From: JAYUHK01 sp043767025
Lineage (GTDB): Bacteria > Bacteroidota > Bacteroidia > Chitinophagales > Saprospiraceae
Length of the DNA: 24,436 nt
Direction of reading: 5' to 3'
Assembly (NCBI GenBank): GCA_043767025.1
Contig: JAYUHK010000148.1
Location: 1-24,436, forward strand
Shown: piece after piece, positions 24,046 through 24,436 of the stretch
Position numbering within the stretch: the first letter of the stretch is position 1
How the letters are laid out: every line of letters begins with the position of its first letter
The notes under the pieces: generated by a model
Databases searched by the model: none
What the model was told of the DNA's origin: nothing
What the model saw: only the letters and a program-made list of their open reading frames with translations
Made by a program: the position numbers and the translations under genes

Positions 24046-24053
24046 CAAAGATA
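24046..24053 (-). promoter_or_regulatory. -7 box of the iscS operon promoter
   Basis: TATCTTTG on the minus strand matches TAnnTTTG and lies 24 nt before the iscS ATG. I cannot find a TTTG at the normal 19-22 nt spacing upstream, so only the -7 element is supported. Confidence 0.5.
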
Positions 24054-24267
24054 ACGTTTTTGACAAAAAAAAGTTTGCTAAAATGCAAATACTCTCCAAA
24101 TAAAGCTATTTTTGTAAAAATAAGGAATGAAGAAAAAATAATATATTCCTGTTTTCCAATAAATTGAATCAATTACGAGGCATTTTAAGGCGCAGTGCGG
24201 CGCGTTTCGGCAAAAAAAAACGCAGCGATTGGTTAGAAAGGAGGAAAATGTTTAGTTTATTTTAAGT

Positions 24268-24436
24268 ACTCATGTTACGCAGAATAATTTTTTAATAAAA
24301 TTTCAGGTAGCATTTTATTCAATATGAGTGTCTTTTTAGACGTGCCTTGTAGAAATTCAAGTTTTTGCAAAAATATCGTCTGGCGAAGCGAAAACTGTTT
24401 GAAGTCTGGCGGGGTTCCGACGAGTATTTTTCGCGC
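24268..24436. mobile_element. Second copy of the MITE-like element, cut by the window end
   Basis: The terminal sequence ACTCATGTTACG (24268-24279) differs at one base from the 12-bp end of the first copy. The following bases match 12375-12529 closely, including long identical blocks such as the one beginning CGTGCCTTGTAGAAATTC and the one around GCGAAAACTGTTTGAAGTC. The copy breaks off at TTTTTCGCGC with the right half outside the window. The orientation is the same as copy 1. Confidence 0.75.

Larger units (their letters stand above)
24022..24436. other. Region upstream of iscS, non-coding to the window edge
   Basis: There is no gene here. It contains the iscS -7 box (24046-24053), an AT-rich stretch with TATTTTTG (24107-24114) but no matching -33 element, and from 24268 the start of a second copy of the MITE-like repeat. 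Confidence 0.6.

Noticed and set aside
24107..24114. TATTTTTG as a rightward promoter before the second repeat copy
   Set aside because: The nearest TTTG is 29 nt upstream, too far, and no coding sequence follows in the window.

Overview
The window looks like the chromosome of a member of the Bacteroidota, probably a Cytophagia/Saprospiria-type organism rather than a gut Bacteroides, although this is inferred from gene content alone. The support is: a PorX response regulator (type IX secretion control), a ParE of the Bacteroidota type, a long-form urocanate hydratase, the recF–DUF721 pair, very weak Shine-Dalgarno signals, and promoters of the TTTG / TAnnTTTG class seen before several genes. 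No rRNA, phage, insertion sequence or CRISPR array is visible.

Layout. 1-298: non-coding, with a small hairpin repeat and a leftward promoter-like sequence. 299-1363 (minus): an EamA-type transporter behind a tRNA-Glu that has its own promoter and terminator. 1671-6131 (plus): parE, porX, hemF. 6139-6627 (minus): a small lipoprotein. 6670-10980 (plus): a tight five-gene run of LuxE-like acyl-protein synthetase, recF, DUF721/DciA, nucleoside phosphorylase and a LytS-type sensor kinase, with 3 to 12 nt between genes. 11059-12105 (plus): a CcmC/CcsA-like heme-handling membrane protein. 12106-12717: non-coding, holding a heptamer tandem repeat and a 324-bp MITE-like element with 12-bp terminal inverted repeats. 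12751-15261 (plus): a large YbbP-type ABC permease. 15573-19642 (minus): hutU, an acyl-CoA carboxylase beta subunit (methylcrotonyl-CoA type) and a small two-helix membrane protein, suggesting histidine and leucine catabolism. 19751-24021 (minus): an iron-sulfur operon. 24022-24436: the iscS promoter and then the start of a second copy of the 324-bp element.

The most notable region is the iron-sulfur operon. It reads iscS – Uma2-family nuclease-like – AAA15 ATPase – RloB – iscU – iscA, all on the minus strand, with gaps of 7, 5, -4, 12 and 9 nt. The ATPase–RloB pair has the architecture of the AbiL (AbiLi/AbiLii, RloA/RloB) anti-phage abortive infection family. It sits, with a PD-(D/E)XK-like Uma2 protein, exactly between iscS and iscU without breaking any gene, so a probable defence module appears to be transcribed with housekeeping Fe-S assembly genes. 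Whether IscS takes part in the defence function or only supplies expression cannot be told from sequence. The second copy of the dispersed repeat lies just upstream of this operon.
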